Program-made: the position numbers and the translations under genes
Source: Psychrobacter sp. Pi2-1
GTDB lineage: Bacteria; Pseudomonadota; Gammaproteobacteria; Pseudomonadales; Moraxellaceae
Assembly: GCF_904846645.1 (NCBI RefSeq)
Contig: NZ_CAJHBO010000010.1
Span: 40,070-104,069 of the forward strand
Length of the DNA: 64,000 nt
Direction: 5' to 3'
In this document: positions 29,501 through 38,397 of the stretch, in pieces
How positions within the stretch are numbered: the first letter of the stretch is position 1
Layout: every line of letters begins with the position of its first letter
Notes under the pieces: generated by a model
What the model saw: the letters and a program-made list of their open reading frames with translations, nothing else
The model's database searches: none
Told to the model about the DNA's origin: nothing

Positions 29501-32500
29501 CGCAAGCTGTCTAGACCAAGTGCTTGTACAATGTTTAGTTGCCAATAGAATAATTGCGCCAACGCACGTACTTGCGGGGTATAAATCAGTAGCCCTGCCT
29601 CACGCAACGTTGGCAATATTTGCATCAATAATAGCGTGGCATCATGGTCATGAATGCCTTTGTCATAACCAAGCTGATAGCGAGGTGTGGCATAAGCTTT
29701 GACCAACTTGGACAATGGACTGTCGTTATCAATGTCGCCATTAATGTCTAGAGTAATAACAGTTGCATCGTAGGCTTGATATAGGCGCGCTTCAGTCAAA
29801 CCCTCCTGGCTGTTCTTAGCACTTTCAATAATGCTATAGGCTAAGTACTCGGCGCGGTACACCTTGTCAGACTCGGAGGCGATATTCATGTCCCAATACG
29901 GGCGCAAGGCGTTTAGCTCAGCATTATTAAGCACTTCATAATAATCTGTACCCGTTAGATGCAAATTCAGCACACGCTTGCCGTCTGACTGTTGACGACT
30001 TAATAAGGTCAAATCAAGCGGCTGAGTATTGACCGAAAAACGGTGCTTACCCAGTTTGATGATTTGGCCACCATCTTCAAACAAGTCCGATTTGTCTTTT
30101 AGGCTTTTATAACTCTCGATTTGGATGGCTTTTAGACGCGCATCGATGTCATCAGCTTTGACGCTAAAGCCCATCGCTTGCAGCTCTTTTGCGATGTTGC
30201 GGACTTTTTGCACCAGACCATCAGCGGCAAAATACGTATTTAACGCTTCTTCCTCTGTAAAGCCTGTGACGCCTGTGCTTTGCGTGCGTTTTTTAATACT
30301 CTCAAGCATCCGCAGCGCGCCATCACCTAAATTTTGCGCTTTGCGATTACGAGCATCAAGCAGTTGCTGCTTATGGTTTTCAAAGGTTTCGTAAATCTCT
30401 TCACGCTTGCTGATGATATCTGCTAAAAACTGGTCGCCACTATTGGTTTCTGGATCAGCGAACTGACTCTCTAACTCTTCTAACTGTACCAATAACTTTG
30501 CCATTTGCTCGTCTGATTTCTCAGGCGTATTGGCAATGGATAATGCATTGGCAATAGATTGACCAAACAGCTTAAACTGCGCACCAAATTGTGCCACGGC
30601 CTCCGCTGAGCCTAAATTTTTGCGTTTATGATTAAGCTTTGCTTTGCTTTGGTTCAGGCTGGCATAAATGGTCGATATGTCATCGATAATTTGCGTACGC
30701 ACTGTAGCATCAGCTACATCTAGCGTCCCTAGCAACTCGGTTAATAAATCTAACCCTTGCGCTGTCTCATCAATTTTTTCTAGTACGGGTTTTAGCTCAG
30801 CATTGGTTTCAGCAGTATTCAAGCGCTCACTGACATCGACCAATATACCTTCGTAACTTGATAGCGCCTCTTCACCACTTAAAAACAGCACCGTTTTTTC
30901 GGCAAGCTCGCTTTCGGCTTCTTCTAACTGCTTTTGCAGCGCTTGTAGCTTATCGGCATCTAGATATCGCAAATCCTCCAAGCTGACCAAACGGCCTTTT
31001 TGGCGTCTTAACGCTGACAACTGATCGACATAATCACTGGCAGACTCAAAACTAGTAACGCGTATCTGCCGCAAAATCTCACTTTGCTGCGTATCAGCAT
31101 CGGCTAGCGCAGTTTGGGTTTGCTTTTGGATACTTTGTACTTTGGCGAACTCATCGATGACAAGCTCAGCCGTGGCCGTCACTTCCTTGATACTACTGGC
31201 GACTTCGCTCAGCTCAGGCTCAGACAGCCAATAATAGCTGTCAAAGAGACGACTGGTATTGTCAGCCAACTCTTCATAGAGCTTTTGAGAGACACTTTGA
31301 TTATCAATCAGGCGAGTAATGCTATACAGGTCTGAGATACCACGTACCAGCTCTTTATTGCCGATTTTGCCATAGAAGCTCGTGCTTTCTGGCAGCTCAC
31401 TCACATACTCGTGTGAGGCATAAGGGGTATGCCATATCTGCATCGGGTGAATACGAGATGGCTCATTTTGATCGCTAAACAGCACCAAACGGCCATTCTC
31501 AGCCAAAGCCATACCGTTGCAATAGATAGGGTTTGCTAATTGCTTTTTAATCAAATTATAAGGAAACAACCCCGTGACGCCCAAGTCTCTGTCATAAAAT
31601 AAAAATAGAACGTCTTCCCCATTTGGCGATATGATTTTGCGTTTGAACTTTAAGTCTTTGGCGTCCACATTATTGGCATCAAACAGTTTATATTCGCCCG
31701 TTTGCAGATAGTAGCCACCCGGAAATATGATGCCGTGGTCTTCTGGTAGCTGCACACACGATTGTCCAATCGCATCCAAACGCAGCACCGCTTCGGTCAA
31801 GGTGTTATAAACAAAATAACGGTAATCCTCTTCACGATAGGGCAATATTTTGAGCAGTATTAAACTGCCCACTTTGGCATACGCAATCTCAGCATCCGTC
31901 AGCGACTGGGTACGGTCATTAACTGGTTCGCTATAAATACCCTGACCGGATTGCGTATTGTCCTCAATCTTAATGGTCAAATCACCACCAACCGTTTCTA
32001 CAAATATCGTGTCTAAGATATTCATATGGGGATACTTGCCATTCACCATTTGATCGCGTGTGGTCTCAATCCAGTCAAAATCATAAGCAGGCGGCAGTTC
32101 AATGTCACGCTCGCCTCGATTGTCCACATAAGCGACTTGTGCCGACTCTGGCGTACCTTGGCTAAAATCTAACGCAAAACGGAACACTCGAATATCAGTG
32201 ATGCGCTCACCAATCTGAAATGCCAATAGCAATTTGCTGTCTTTCACCGTTATTTGAATCAGGCGCGTTTGCTTGTAATATCGATACAGCTCATTGAAGT
32301 CTTGGACAAAGGCGTCTTGAGCCAAAAAAGTGCCTTTTAGGTCAACCTCTTCGAGCTGATACTCTTCTTCATTACCAGCTGGCTCGTTCAGACGATATAA
32401 CGACAATACATCCTTAACATTGCTCGCACGTTTGAGTCCCATAAAAACGTTGTAGCCAAAAAGTAGATATTCGCCTACTTGCACCATATCCTGCGCCACA

Positions 32501-32745
32501 CAGTTATGTTCGGTACGGATACGCGTACGGGCGATGACTTGCATTTGAGTACTGCCGAACTCTTCAAGGCGTGCAGTATTTAGCGTGGCCGTCTGTTGCT
32601 CTAAACGAGCACCTTGTTCTGTCAAACGTTTTTTGATGAGCTCATAAGCATTGCCCGAGGCAACCGCCTGATCAGTTTGGCTTGCTTGACTAGCATTAGG
32701 GTTGTCATTGCTATCTGGAGTGGTTAGGTTTTGCGTGTCCGCCAT
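26581..32745 (-). CDS. Giant DUF3686-like / MoxR-type AAA+ ATPase (DNA repair ATPase-like)
   Basis: A 2054-residue protein resembling the family annotated as DNA repair ATPase. The N-terminal about 500 residues look like a DUF3686-type beta-rich region (EYLLFGYNVFMGLK, DFDWIETTRDQMVNGKYPHMNILDTIFVETVGGDLTIKIED). Residues about 530-800 are predicted coiled coil. A helical middle follows, with Ser/Asn/Gly-rich linkers near 1190-1220 and 1385-1425. The AAA+ module has Walker A GYGKTT at 1527-1532, Walker B MLYLDD ending D1592-D1593, a MoxR-like sensor AGNPYTESGEAF, and the arginine finger region LANRADIYNLGD. A helical tail closes the chain. No signal peptide. It lies directly downstream of a flotillin and a membrane OB-fold gene on the same strand. 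The real activity is unproven. Confidence 0.8.
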   Translation of the reverse strand: MADTQNLTTPDSNDNPNASQASQTDQAVASGNAYELIKKRLTEQGARLEQQTATLNTARLEEFGSTQMQVIARTRIRTEHNCVAQDMVQVGEYLLFGYNVFMGLKRASNVKDVLSLYRLNEPAGNEEEYQLEEVDLKGTFLAQDAFVQDFNELYRYYKQTRLIQITVKDSKLLLAFQIGERITDIRVFRFALDFSQGTPESAQVAYVDNRGERDIELPPAYDFDWIETTRDQMVNGKYPHMNILDTIFVETVGGDLTIKIEDNTQSGQGIYSEPVNDRTQSLTDAEIAYAKVGSLILLKILPYREEDYRYFVYNTLTEAVLRLDAIGQSCVQLPEDHGIIFPGGYYLQTGEYKLFDANNVDAKDLKFKRKIISPNGEDVLFLFYDRDLGVTGLFPYNLIKKQLANPIYCNGMALAENGRLVLFSDQNEPSRIHPMQIWHTPYASHEYVSELPESTSFYGKIGNKELVRGISDLYSITRLIDNQSVSQKLYEELADNTSRLFDSYYWLSEPELSEVASSIKEVTATAELVIDEFAKVQSIQKQTQTALADADTQQSEILRQIRVTSFESASDYVDQLSALRRQKGRLVSLEDLRYLDADKLQALQKQLEEAESELAEKTVLFLSGEEALSSYEGILVDVSERLNTAETNAELKPVLEKIDETAQGLDLLTELLGTLDVADATVRTQIIDDISTIYASLNQSKAKLNHKRKNLGSAEAVAQFGAQFKLFGQSIANALSIANTPEKSDEQMAKLLVQLEELESQFADPETNSGDQFLADIISKREEIYETFENHKQQLLDARNRKAQNLGDGALRMLESIKKRTQSTGVTGFTEEEALNTYFAADGLVQKVRNIAKELQAMGFSVKADDIDARLKAIQIESYKSLKDKSDLFEDGGQIIKLGKHRFSVNTQPLDLTLLSRQQSDGKRVLNLHLTGTDYYEVLNNAELNALRPYWDMNIASESDKVYRAEYLAYSIIESAKNSQEGLTEARLYQAYDATVITLDINGDIDNDSPLSKLVKAYATPRYQLGYDKGIHDHDATLLLMQILPTLREAGLLIYTPQVRALAQLFYWQLNIVQALGLDSLRQFGYDAWLNESVLTRANNWTDRAATAEQLRRALGSDTAKSLLVEDMSQVMRHFVMAHNDDSLSADNGTGINNGAGKQSTSKSGSELDSNTSDVHNANIFKPSYVQLACEYLVSVMGQSAETNIGANSTINWQTSQQAQQLCEQLSQTLNSASGSTQNTASFDQLQSSIGKLGFQPKSAYELLATWFHALLDKTYGGTESVNVATDGTNEAGEALSEAQLSESKEKEALRKQQLESGRHYVPEAIAVLLTQLNDAQREALVQRLIDSGATFNKGLSAKGVGNQGASTTPSALSFSSITSSPVSSTTSLTSINNPLNQVQSFERSTGKVSLESQVNNLLGDHIRIHQQTLTFAVDDFLNRLHHHDTQVIPAYRRYLAMRSEILHDSKETLRLDEFMPRPLSSFVRNRLINESYLPLIGDNLAKQMGTVGEDKRTDLMGILMMISPPGYGKTTLMEYVANRLGLIFMKINCPSLGHDVTSLDPEKAPNATAREELNKINLAFEMGNNVMLYLDDIQHTHAEFLQKFISLGDGTRRIDGVWQGKTKTYDMRGKKFCVVMAGNPYTESGEAFKVPDMLANRADIYNLGDIMSGMEEVFALSYIENSLTSNTVLAPLANRDLADVHRLIKIAKADNANLAQAQSSDLTYPYSTSEVNEIIAILRHMFRVQEVILDVNQAYIASASQDDKYRVEPIFKLQGSYRNMNKMTEKLSAVMNESELNQLIDDHYLGESQLLTQGAESNLLKLGEMRGVLTEAETERWAQIKADFLRNKAMGGEDGDTGARIVAQLVDLASGFNAISSQFETYLTKNDPEQIARLREVGQQAQLDNQLEAQRILADSVINNAKVVSDSIDNGFEKSVNQLLQIYKHDHKAEGEYLKQNQDVQKALMVQLVDAVEQLAQKMADSLVSNNDNQTADSDIPDIHQQTALMATALKQALEPLTMRIDEKLAIDTSADQSGKLIVNSLNRLNKIFDDYD

Positions 32746-32849
32746 TGTTGCTCGTCCGTTTCTGTTTTTACATAATAAGAGAATTTTTTGGCAATAAGGA
32801 AAATAAGAAGTTATTTGAGATAAAGATCATCGAAAGTAAAGAAGCACTT

Positions 32850-32923
32850 GGCTAATCTAAAAAAACGATTCATCACTGCGGATTTTTTAGATTAGCCAAC
32901 TCATTATTAATAATAAGTTGGCT
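32850..32923. repeat. Two overlapping inverted repeats between flotillin and ATPase genes
   Basis: First hairpin: 15-bp perfect arms 32850-32864 and 32883-32897. Second: a near-perfect 30-bp palindrome 32894-32923 centred on ATTATTAATAAT with one mismatched pair. They share bases 32894-32897, so the two full stems cannot form together. Either could act as an intercistronic terminator or processing site within the minus-strand cassette. The rest of the 308-base gap is featureless apart from a 12-base palindrome at 33038. Confidence 0.75.
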
Positions 32924-33053
32924 ATCGCTCTATGAAGATGTATAGAACAAGTTGGTTAGATTCAGCCTGCCTCCTAAATGACAGGCTAGTTATCAAGGGA
33001 GAAATGCATTAATCTTGGCGCGTGTCTTCAATCTATAAAGACATGTCTTAATA

Positions 33054-35129
33054 TTAAATGGTTTTATCATCATTTTGCTTGGTTGCTTTCATAGCTTGAC
33101 TAGCCATCACGCCATTGATAATACCGCTCAACGTATCTGACTTACCTGCTAGGCCATCGATGGCTTTGCCGATAGATAGTGACTTGGCAAAGTTATCAAA
33201 GAAATGCGCTTCGCCGCCAACAATATCAATTTTGGCTTTTTGTAGTGCCACTGCCAATACTTCAGCATTTTCTTTGGCAATCTCTTTACCAGCATCAATA
33301 GAAGCAAGTGCTTCTTGCAAGGCTGTCTCAAGACTCATGCGGAACTCTTCGTGCTCACGCGCTTCTTTATTCATACTACCCATTGCATTGAATTTCTCGA
33401 CTAGACCATCTGCTTCGGCTTGGAAATGCGCGCGAGTGACTTCGGCTTTTGCCAGTCCAACTTCGCGTTCTGCTTTGGCATTAGACTCACCGCGTGCTGC
33501 GATGATTTCAGCATCTGCCATGCCTTTTTCGCGTTCAGCCTTGGCAGTAGATTGACCACGAGCAGCAATAATCTCTACATCGACCATACCGATATCACGC
33601 TCAGCTTTCGCCTTAGATTCACCGCGAGCCGCGATAACCTCAGCATCTGCCATACCTTTTTCACGCTCTGACTGCGCTTCAGCTTGTCCAGTCGCTTTAA
33701 TAATATTGGCTCTAGCAATGCCTTCTTTTTCCATAGAGACCGACTTAGCTTCTTGGATAGCAGCTTCAGCAAAGCCATGTGCAGACTCTTCGGCTTTAAT
33801 ACCTTCAGCCATTCTGATTTTGGCTTCTGACTCTTTGGCAGAGGCTTCAAGGTTAGCCGTAGCAAGCGTAGTGATTTCAACGGCTTTATGCTTGGCTGAC
33901 AGCTCTTCGGCTTCGGCTTTTTTCACCTGACGTACTTTGATTTCTTCAGCATCCGCTTCAGCAGCTAGCACGCGTGTTTGCTTAGAACGCTCAGCCTCAC
34001 TAACTTCGCGAACTTCTTTGATACGCTCTTCTTCTTGCGCCACTGTTTTGTCGACCGCAATACGCTCGCGGATGACATTGGCGATTTCTTTTTTCTCAAG
34101 TTCAATCGCACGTTCAGCCTCGATACGTTGCAAGTCAACTTCACGCTCACGAGAGACGATTTCTAAGTCACGAGCACGCGTAACCTTCTCTTCTTCGATG
34201 ACAACTGCACGCAGACGATTTTGACCTGCTACTTCAATTTCACGTTGCTGATTCTCTCGCTGAATCGCTAAGTCCTGCTCAACCATTATGACGGCCGTTT
34301 CTGACTTCTTACGCTCTTCTTCTTCAATCTTACGAGTTTCAGCCGTTTCACGAGCAATCACTGACGATATTTCACGCTTTTGCTTGGCTTCAGCATCGGC
34401 TTGTTGACGCTCAAGCTCTAGCATCGCCTCTCTGGTTTCAACGTTCTTTTTCTTAACCGCTAGCTCTTCATCACGCTCCAGCTCATTGGTAATAACGTTT
34501 TGAAAAGCCGTTAGTTGAGTAATCTTTTTGATACCTTCAGCATCTAGAATATTACTTGAGTCCAACGACACTTTCGGTGTTTGCTCTAGATAATCGATTG
34601 CGACATCTTCTAAGACATAGCCGTTTAGATCGTTACCGATTTCTTGAACGATACTGTCACGAAACTCGCTGCGGTTTTCAAACAATTTAACGAAATCTAT
34701 TTGCTTACCAACTGTTTTTAGCGCCTCTGAAAACTTGGCATTAAACAGCTCATTAACAGCGACTTTATCTGAGGCTCTCTCAACTCCAACCGATTTGGCA
34801 ACTTTTAATACATCTTCTTCGGTTTCATTGACACGTAGATAAAATGCGACTGTAATATCAGCACGCATATTATCGGCGCAAATTAGTCCTTCTTTACCGC
34901 GTCTATCAACTTCTAACGTGATGAGCGAGATTCTCATCAGCTCTTTTTTATTAATAACTGGCCAAACAAAGCCACCATCAAAACGTACGGCTATTTTGCT
35001 CACACCGTTGATAATTAGTGCTTTGCCCTGCTCAACCTTGAAGTAAAAGGCTTTGAGCATCAACAGTGCTGCCATAATAAAAACAAACGCCAGCACCACA
35101 ACCACGCCGACGATAATGAGTATGTCCAT
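33054..35129 (-). CDS. Flotillin / SPFH-domain protein (YqiK-like)
   Basis: An inner-membrane scaffold protein of 691 residues. Transmembrane helix at about 3-27 (ILIIVGVVVVLAFVFIMAALLML), then the SPFH (band 7) domain to about residue 210 (ALIINGVSKIAVRFDGGFVWPVINKKE, DNMRADITVAFYLRV). A very long Glu/Ala/Arg-rich coiled coil spans about 220-600, and a C-terminal segment SIGKAIDGLAGKSDTLSGIINGVM completes it. Length and architecture match E. coli YqiK. Within the coiled coil, a 22-residue unit repeats three times plus a divergent fourth (from residue 488). The upstream neighbour is a YqiJ/NfeD-like OB-fold membrane protein, the classic flotillin partner. Start supported by AAAGGAAT. Confidence 0.93.
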   Translation of the reverse strand: MDILIIVGVVVVLAFVFIMAALLMLKAFYFKVEQGKALIINGVSKIAVRFDGGFVWPVINKKELMRISLITLEVDRRGKEGLICADNMRADITVAFYLRVNETEEDVLKVAKSVGVERASDKVAVNELFNAKFSEALKTVGKQIDFVKLFENRSEFRDSIVQEIGNDLNGYVLEDVAIDYLEQTPKVSLDSSNILDAEGIKKITQLTAFQNVITNELERDEELAVKKKNVETREAMLELERQQADAEAKQKREISSVIARETAETRKIEEEERKKSETAVIMVEQDLAIQRENQQREIEVAGQNRLRAVVIEEEKVTRARDLEIVSREREVDLQRIEAERAIELEKKEIANVIRERIAVDKTVAQEEERIKEVREVSEAERSKQTRVLAAEADAEEIKVRQVKKAEAEELSAKHKAVEITTLATANLEASAKESEAKIRMAEGIKAEESAHGFAEAAIQEAKSVSMEKEGIARANIIKATGQAEAQSEREKGMADAEVIAARGESKAKAERDIGMVDVEIIAARGQSTAKAEREKGMADAEIIAARGESNAKAEREVGLAKAEVTRAHFQAEADGLVEKFNAMGSMNKEAREHEEFRMSLETALQEALASIDAGKEIAKENAEVLAVALQKAKIDIVGGEAHFFDNFAKSLSIGKAIDGLAGKSDTLSGIINGVMASQAMKATKQNDDKTI

Positions 35130-35408
35130 GTTTATTCCTTTAATTGAAACATTCTATAGTCAGTTCTATATCTATCAGATGCTCGGTCCGGCTTGCTCAA
35201 CTACTCTATGTAGCAGTTTCACTTGCCTTTCTCATATCTAAACTAGTTGAACCAACAATAACTAAATTTAAAACCGTTCGTATGATGTGAAAAATAGAGA
35301 TTTTTTAGCTCAATATCTGTTTATTGTTTATCAGCGCTTATCTAATTTTCGAGTTTACTCTATGCTAAAAGCGATGATAGAAAGTCGTATCGACTAAACG
35401 ATTTATAA

Positions 35409-36065
35409 TTATTTATCTTCAACACGAGCGACTTGATAGGTATGTGTTTCTTCTAAATACGCGATCAACATCACTCTATCGCCCTTTTTCAGTAAGCTAG
35501 TACTGTTGTCTGAACGAACCTTGAGTATCAAACCTGCACCGCCATCATTCAATTCTGCCTCACCGTGCTTGTCCGTCACACTAAGTGTGCGCACAATCGC
35601 GATTTTGCCTACATTATTAGCAGAATTACGTTTGGGGATTCTGGCAATATTTTTGCGAATGGGTGAAATGATCATGCCTGTCAGCCACATAGAAACGACC
35701 AATACGAATATTAGTGCCCCTGTGCCAAACACGTAATACAGAACACCAGAGTCAAAATTTTGATGTAAAAAACTGGTATACAAATAGCTCAACAACCAAC
35801 CGATTAAACTAATTAAGCTTAATATAATGACTAAAGGCACACCGTAGAGACCAAACTTCAACATGAGACCTGTAAAAAAACCGGTCGATGATAAATCAGA
35901 GACAGCAGCATCACTACCTGTCTCTCCAACATCCACGCTGTCCATATCTGCCATGCCGAGTAAAGATACTACCCAATATAGAGTAACGAACATCACAAGA
36001 CCGGTGAAAACAATCGTTGGATATAAACTTATTTTGGTGATAAACACGAAAAAAGCCTCTTGCAT
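35409..36065 (-). CDS. YqiJ/NfeD-like membrane protein with OB fold
   Basis: A 218-residue integral membrane protein with three hydrophobic segments at about residues 15-37, 72-95 and 103-128, followed by a soluble C-terminal OB-fold-like domain. That domain contains GKIAIVRTLSVTDKHGEAELNDGG, then LILKVRSDN, then LLKKGDRVMLIAYLEETHTYQVARVED. This pairing of membrane helices with an OB fold is typical of NfeD/YuaF/YqiJ, proteins encoded beside flotillins and thought to cooperate with them in membrane microdomains. It is first in the run with the flotillin and the giant ATPase. The GGGAGA ribosome binding site sits slightly far from the ATG. Confidence 0.85.
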   Translation of the reverse strand: MQEAFFVFITKISLYPTIVFTGLVMFVTLYWVVSLLGMADMDSVDVGETGSDAAVSDLSSTGFFTGLMLKFGLYGVPLVIILSLISLIGWLLSYLYTSFLHQNFDSGVLYYVFGTGALIFVLVVSMWLTGMIISPIRKNIARIPKRNSANNVGKIAIVRTLSVTDKHGEAELNDGGAGLILKVRSDNSTSLLKKGDRVMLIAYLEETHTYQVARVEDK

Positions 36066-36207
36066 TACGCGGGTTCTCCCTTTGTGAACCTAATCTTCTA
36101 TTTGTAATAACCTACTACAAAAGCTGAGGCACTTCACTTAATATTTATAAACTTATGTTGTTTTACAAATAAGTTTATATACATATCACGGCATGAGACA
36201 TACTTCT

Positions 36208-37170
36208 CTAACGACCCCATATCGGTGAGCGCACGACTCCACCATTTTGACCACTAATGGCATAGCTGGTATTGCCTGACAGCGAATGGATAACTAGACT
36301 ACCACCATTTTGGCTTGCTGCTTGCCCGCCCACATTCAAGTGGCGAGTTGGATAGACGGCATAATTGCCAGAGGGAGATAGACGTGCGGGCTCATCAAGC
36401 CCTGTTTCTGCCAGGTTGACCACTTGTCCAGTCGTCAAGGTCATGACAGCCGCCTTGCGACCATTTAGATAAGCCATACGCTGACCATCTAAGCTAAGCT
36501 GAGGACTGGCCACATACCCATTTGTTGATACAGCTGTCGCATTGCCCGTAGCGAAGTCATAACGATAAATTCGCGGTCGTCCAGCACGGACTTTATCACT
36601 GGTATAGACAAAGCTTTTGCCATCGGCAGCATAACTGGGCTGTACCTCTGTACTCGGTAGGGTAGTCAACTGCTGAGTATTGCCATCACTCAGACGCATC
36701 TTATAAATATCAGCATTACCACCGACAGTAGAGCTATAAAGCAAGTATTGACCATCGGGTGAAAATGACGCTGACATATTGCTGCCTTCAGCATTCACCA
36801 CTAGATTGCGCGTATTGCTACTACGATCATAAATATAAATTTTGGGATGCTCACGCGGGGCTTGTTTGCTATAGGCAAGCAGTTGTCCGTCTGCCGACCA
36901 TGCTGGCGCATAGATATAGCCATTAAGCTGATCGATGAGCTGACGATCGCTACCGTCAGGACGAATGCTATAGAGTGTCGATACTTTCGCCGTACCTACG
37001 CCCTGCTCTTCTATATAGGCAATATATCCTTGGCGATCAATCACTGGCATACGTGCAGTCAGCGGACTGGTCTCAACGGTACTGATTGGCTTTTTTACTG
37101 AGGTATTAGGTAATGTCTGGCAACCGGTAAGCACAGCAAATACGCCGATGGCAATAGGTGCTTTTATCAT
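36208..37170 (-). CDS. TolB-like beta-propeller lipoprotein
   Basis: A periplasmic lipoprotein of about 320 residues with repeated WD40-like (PD40) blades: YAPAWSADGQLLAYSKQ, SASFSPDGQYLLYSS, QPSYAADGKSFVYTSD, SPQLSLDGQRMAYLN, PARLSPSGNYAVYP. The lipobox is LTGC. I place the start at 37170 (MIKAPIAIG), which gives a normal lipoprotein signal. A longer frame begins at 37242, but its 24 added residues would bury the signal. Blades resemble the C-terminal domain of TolB, without the N-terminal TolB domain, and there are no tol genes nearby. It probably binds a protein or polymer in the envelope. The partner is unknown. Confidence 0.82.
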   Translation of the reverse strand: MIKAPIAIGVFAVLTGCQTLPNTSVKKPISTVETSPLTARMPVIDRQGYIAYIEEQGVGTAKVSTLYSIRPDGSDRQLIDQLNGYIYAPAWSADGQLLAYSKQAPREHPKIYIYDRSSNTRNLVVNAEGSNMSASFSPDGQYLLYSSTVGGNADIYKMRLSDGNTQQLTTLPSTEVQPSYAADGKSFVYTSDKVRAGRPRIYRYDFATGNATAVSTNGYVASPQLSLDGQRMAYLNGRKAAVMTLTTGQVVNLAETGLDEPARLSPSGNYAVYPTRHLNVGGQAASQNGGSLVIHSLSGNTSYAISGQNGGVVRSPIWGR

Positions 37171-37405
37171 TAGTCTATCTATGTTTGATTTAGATAGACT
37201 CCCTTTACATATGGTTGTTTTATTTATGGCAGTTTTCAGCATAGCGTCATATCCAACAGAGCTTGATGATAAAAGTCTTATAAATATCTAAGAAAGCGAT
37301 CGTTATCGACATAAATTCAGAGCCATCACCATCAATTTAAAAAATCAAAGATATTACAGAAACATTACTCTAGTGTAACCTAAACTGGACTAAATTTTGG
37401 ATAAA

Positions 37406-37435
37406 AAAATGCCCCACTTGATAGCGAGGCATTTT
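37406..37435 (-). terminator. Terminator of the META-domain gene
   Basis: Stem AAAATGCC/GGCATTTT extended by partial pairing inside. Seven T follow on the minus strand, about 100 bases after the stop codon. Confidence 0.8.
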
Positions 37436-37533
37436 GCGTTTCAAAAAGAGCAACTTCACATGAGTAACTTCAAACGAGCAACTCTAATTACTTAAGTTCA
37501 CGAACCAGTCAAACTGTTTACTCAATCATTAAG

Positions 37534-38019
37534 CTACTTCGCAACGGCTTTAAAATAAGCGACTTGATCATCGTTTTTAATGGTCAAAATAGGCACATTG
37601 TTGGCATTCTTACTAAGGCTATATTCACCTTTTACAGTAGCTAAGGCAGCAGTATCAAAGCTGGCTTGCGGTTCAGGACATGCCATCATAGTACTGATGC
37701 CGTTTTTAATCTCGACTTCACCATTTGCAACGCTATATCCAGCACCCATGTTATTACAGGTATTCATAAATGCCACGTAATCTCTACCGTTATCATTCAT
37801 AAAACTCAACGTTAAAGGCTTGGCTGGGTCAAAAAATAATTGCGTTACTTTATCACCATTGCTACGTTTGGCATCAACGAGCTGCCAGTTGTGTGCTTGC
37901 AGAACATCTGCAGTGATTGGTTGGTTAACTGGCGCAGGCAAGTTCGTCGTCTGACAACCCGCAGCAAGCGTACCAACTGCCAATGTCGCGGCCATCATTA
38001 CTTTAGTCATGTTCTTCAT
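37534..38019 (-). CDS. META-domain lipoprotein (HslJ-like)
   Basis: A 161-residue lipoprotein from the ATG at 38019 (MKNMTKVMMAATLAVGTLAAGCQ), chosen because TAGGAATT precedes it and the lipobox LAAGC follows at the right distance. The mature domain is a META/HslJ fold: HNWQLVDAKRSNGD, LTLSFMNDNGRDYVAFMNTCNNMGAGYSVANGEVEI, then MMACPEPQASFDTAALATVKGEYSL. Two conserved cysteines (NTCN and MACPE) are the usual pair. META proteins are linked to heat-shock or antibiotic tolerance in some species. The role here is unknown. Confidence 0.88.
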   Translation of the reverse strand: MKNMTKVMMAATLAVGTLAAGCQTTNLPAPVNQPITADVLQAHNWQLVDAKRSNGDKVTQLFFDPAKPLTLSFMNDNGRDYVAFMNTCNNMGAGYSVANGEVEIKNGISTMMACPEPQASFDTAALATVKGEYSLSKNANNVPILTIKNDDQVAYFKAVAK

Positions 38020-38332
38020 ATCAATTCCTAGCTTTATTGCATCCGATACTTTTACTAAACACACTATCTGCATGAGCCATCAGCGCTGATAGACAAGTGA
38101 TAAGCTCTCATAGGTATAGTAAAAGCTCGGACTTATTATGATTCATTTATTGTTTTATTTAATGCTCTAAACAATGGCAATATTGTGCATGACTCACAGG
38201 GAGGTGTCATCATAAACTGGGTAGTTATTCGGAATGCATTTTGTACTACTTTGCAAATATCTGACTACTTGCTCTTGCCAGTACCTAAATGAGCTGCTAA
38301 CTATAATCTTGCTTACTTTATCTATCCGTATC

Positions 38333-38397
38333 AACGATGGTTATTGACGATAGCTAGTGACGATAGCTAGTGACGATAACTATTGACGGTAATTAGG
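38333..38397. repeat. Degenerate 13-bp tandem repeat at the 3' end of the foldase gene
   Basis: Two identical GACGATAGCTAGT units (38346-38358, 38359-38371), then GACGATAACTATT and GACGGTAATTAGG, preceded by a weaker unit at 38333. The array runs into the foldase stop codon at 38393. The remaining gap up to the META gene shows nothing. Confidence 0.85.

Noticed and set aside
33038..33049. 12-base palindrome AAGACATGTCTT near the flotillin stop codon
   Set aside because: A single short palindrome in A/T-rich DNA, too likely by chance to call an operator.
33115..34224. Series of Ala/Ser-rich plus-strand frames across the flotillin gene
   Set aside because: Shadow frames caused by the regular codon pattern of the coiled coil on the other strand.
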